Below, piece by piece: positions 63,465-64,000 of a stretch of 64,000 nucleotides of DNA (position 1 is the first letter of the stretch; the number at the start of each line of letters is the position of its first letter). The translations under genes were made by a program, and so were the position numbers. The stretch lies in assembly GCF_002927275.1 (NCBI RefSeq), contig NZ_PRKW01000002.1, forward strand, positions 434,001 to 498,000. The letters are read 5' to 3'. The DNA comes from Arthrobacter pityocampae. Lineage in GTDB: Bacteria > Actinomycetota > Actinomycetes > Actinomycetales > Micrococcaceae. Below the pieces are notes generated by a model. It did no database searches. It was not told the DNA's origin and saw nothing but the letters and a program-made list of their open reading frames with translations.

Positions 63465-64000
63465 TCAGGGGGCGGAGCGGTCCGACGCCGCGACGGCGGA
63501 GTGCGGGGTCTTCCGCGCGAAGGAGAGCAGGACGCCGACGGCGGCGAGTGTGAAGGTCAGCGCGGACCCGCCGTAGGAGATGAAGGGCAGCGGCACGCCG
63601 ATGACGGGCAGCAGGCCCGTCACCATGCCGACGTTGACGAACGCCTGACCGATGAGCCAGACGAGGATGGAGCCCATGAGGATCCGCACGAACGGGTCGG
63701 TGTAGCGCATCGCCACGCGGATGGTCGCCACGGCGAGGATGCCGAACAGGAGGACGACGACGAGAGTGCCGATCAGGCCGAACTCCTCGCCGATGATGGC
63801 GAAGATGAAGTCGTTGTGGGCCTCGGGGATCCAGTTCCACTTCTGCCGGCTCTGGCCGATCCCCACCCCGAACCAGCCGCCGGAGGCCATGGCGAACAGC
63901 CCGTTGTCGGACTGCATGCACAGGTCCGTGCCGTCATCGCAGTTGAGCCGGAGCCAGGCTGAGATGCGCCCGCCGCGGTTCGAGCTCGTGGCGACCATCA
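63465..64000 (-). CDS. ftsW: FtsW, C-terminal part
   Basis: The 177 visible codons are the C-terminal part of a SEDS-family peptidoglycan glycosyltransferase; the frame continues past the window edge, so the methionine at 63998 is not the start. The stretch [40 protein letters not shown], a membrane helix, and [20 protein letters not shown] followed by GSA is diagnostic of FtsW/RodA. Being directly before murG in the division cluster, it is FtsW, the septal polymerase, rather than RodA. The tail is short. Confidence 0.95.
   Translation of the reverse strand, partial: MVATSSNRGGRISAWLRLNCDDGTDLCMQSDNGLFAMASGGWFGVGIGQSRQKWNWIPEAHNDFIFAIIGEEFGLIGTLVVVLLFGILAVATIRVAMRYTDPFVRILMGSILVWLIGQAFVNVGMVTGLLPVIGVPLPFISYGGSALTFTLAAVGVLLSFARKTPHSAVAASDRSAP

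Noticed and set aside
1-64000. tRNA, rRNA, insertion sequence, prophage or biosynthetic cluster
   Set aside because: I read both strands for tRNA-like cloverleafs, transposase or integrase motifs and terminal repeats and found none that I could support.

Overview
The window is high-GC (roughly 70%) chromosomal DNA from an actinobacterium. Its gene content points to Micrococcales, most likely Micrococcaceae such as Arthrobacter or a relative: PAC2-family protein, polyphosphate glucokinase, SepF/Wag31 division genes, a fused CydDC transporter, two type I glutamine synthetases with GlnE, DUF4191 and DUF4192 proteins, many GTG starts and frequent 4-bp start/stop overlaps. The genus is inferred from protein character and gene order, not from a database search. 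I saw no rRNA, tRNA, CRISPR array, insertion sequence or prophage.

Layout. 1-3.2 kb is an accessory edge: a cut-off NTF2/SnoaL-like gene, an intact SDR oxidoreductase, an SDR relic, a MmyB-type XRE regulator and scraps of decayed genes. 3.2-6 kb carries, on the minus strand, an orphan succinate dehydrogenase anchor subunit (sdhD), terC with a likely yybP-ykoY manganese riboswitch, and a double-GNAT acetyltransferase. 6.1-14.1 kb is the cytochrome bd module (cydA-cydB-cydDC, minus strand), divergent from a BlaI-type repressor and an M56 membrane peptidase; three near-identical dyads lie between them. 14.1-18.1 kb has a type IIA topoisomerase B subunit, a small zinc-ribbon protein and the primary sigma factor. 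18.4-25.8 kb holds a DUF4192 protein, an MFS transporter, a PAC2 protein, leucyl aminopeptidase and dihydrolipoyl dehydrogenase.

25.9-35.3 kb continues with sucB, an OsmC protein, a TIGR01777 epimerase-like protein, a transmembrane Ser/Thr kinase, a small gene behind an SOS-like box, lipB-lipA, a DUF4191 protein and an RDD protein. lpd, sucB, lipB and lipA make up a lipoate-dependent 2-oxoacid dehydrogenase theme. 35.3-43.3 kb is nitrogen metabolism: glnA behind a two-copy GlnR-type box, then a PfkB kinase and a secreted HNH nuclease as apparent insertions, then glnE and a second glutamine synthetase gene. 43.5-49.8 kb has panB, a 54-aa protein, map, ppgK, nrdR (with paired NrdR boxes), hisD, a membrane protein and a flavin reductase.

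49.8-64 kb is one long minus-strand stretch from the division and cell-wall cluster: ftsW (cut by the window end), murG, murC, ftsQ, ftsZ, pgeF, yggS, sepF, yggT, wag31, lspA, rluA and dnaE. Overlapping starts and stops at murG/murC, murC/ftsQ and pgeF/yggS indicate translational coupling. The most informative new material is regulatory: operators at cyd/blaI, glnA, nrdR, the SOS-box gene, terC and ftsZ.
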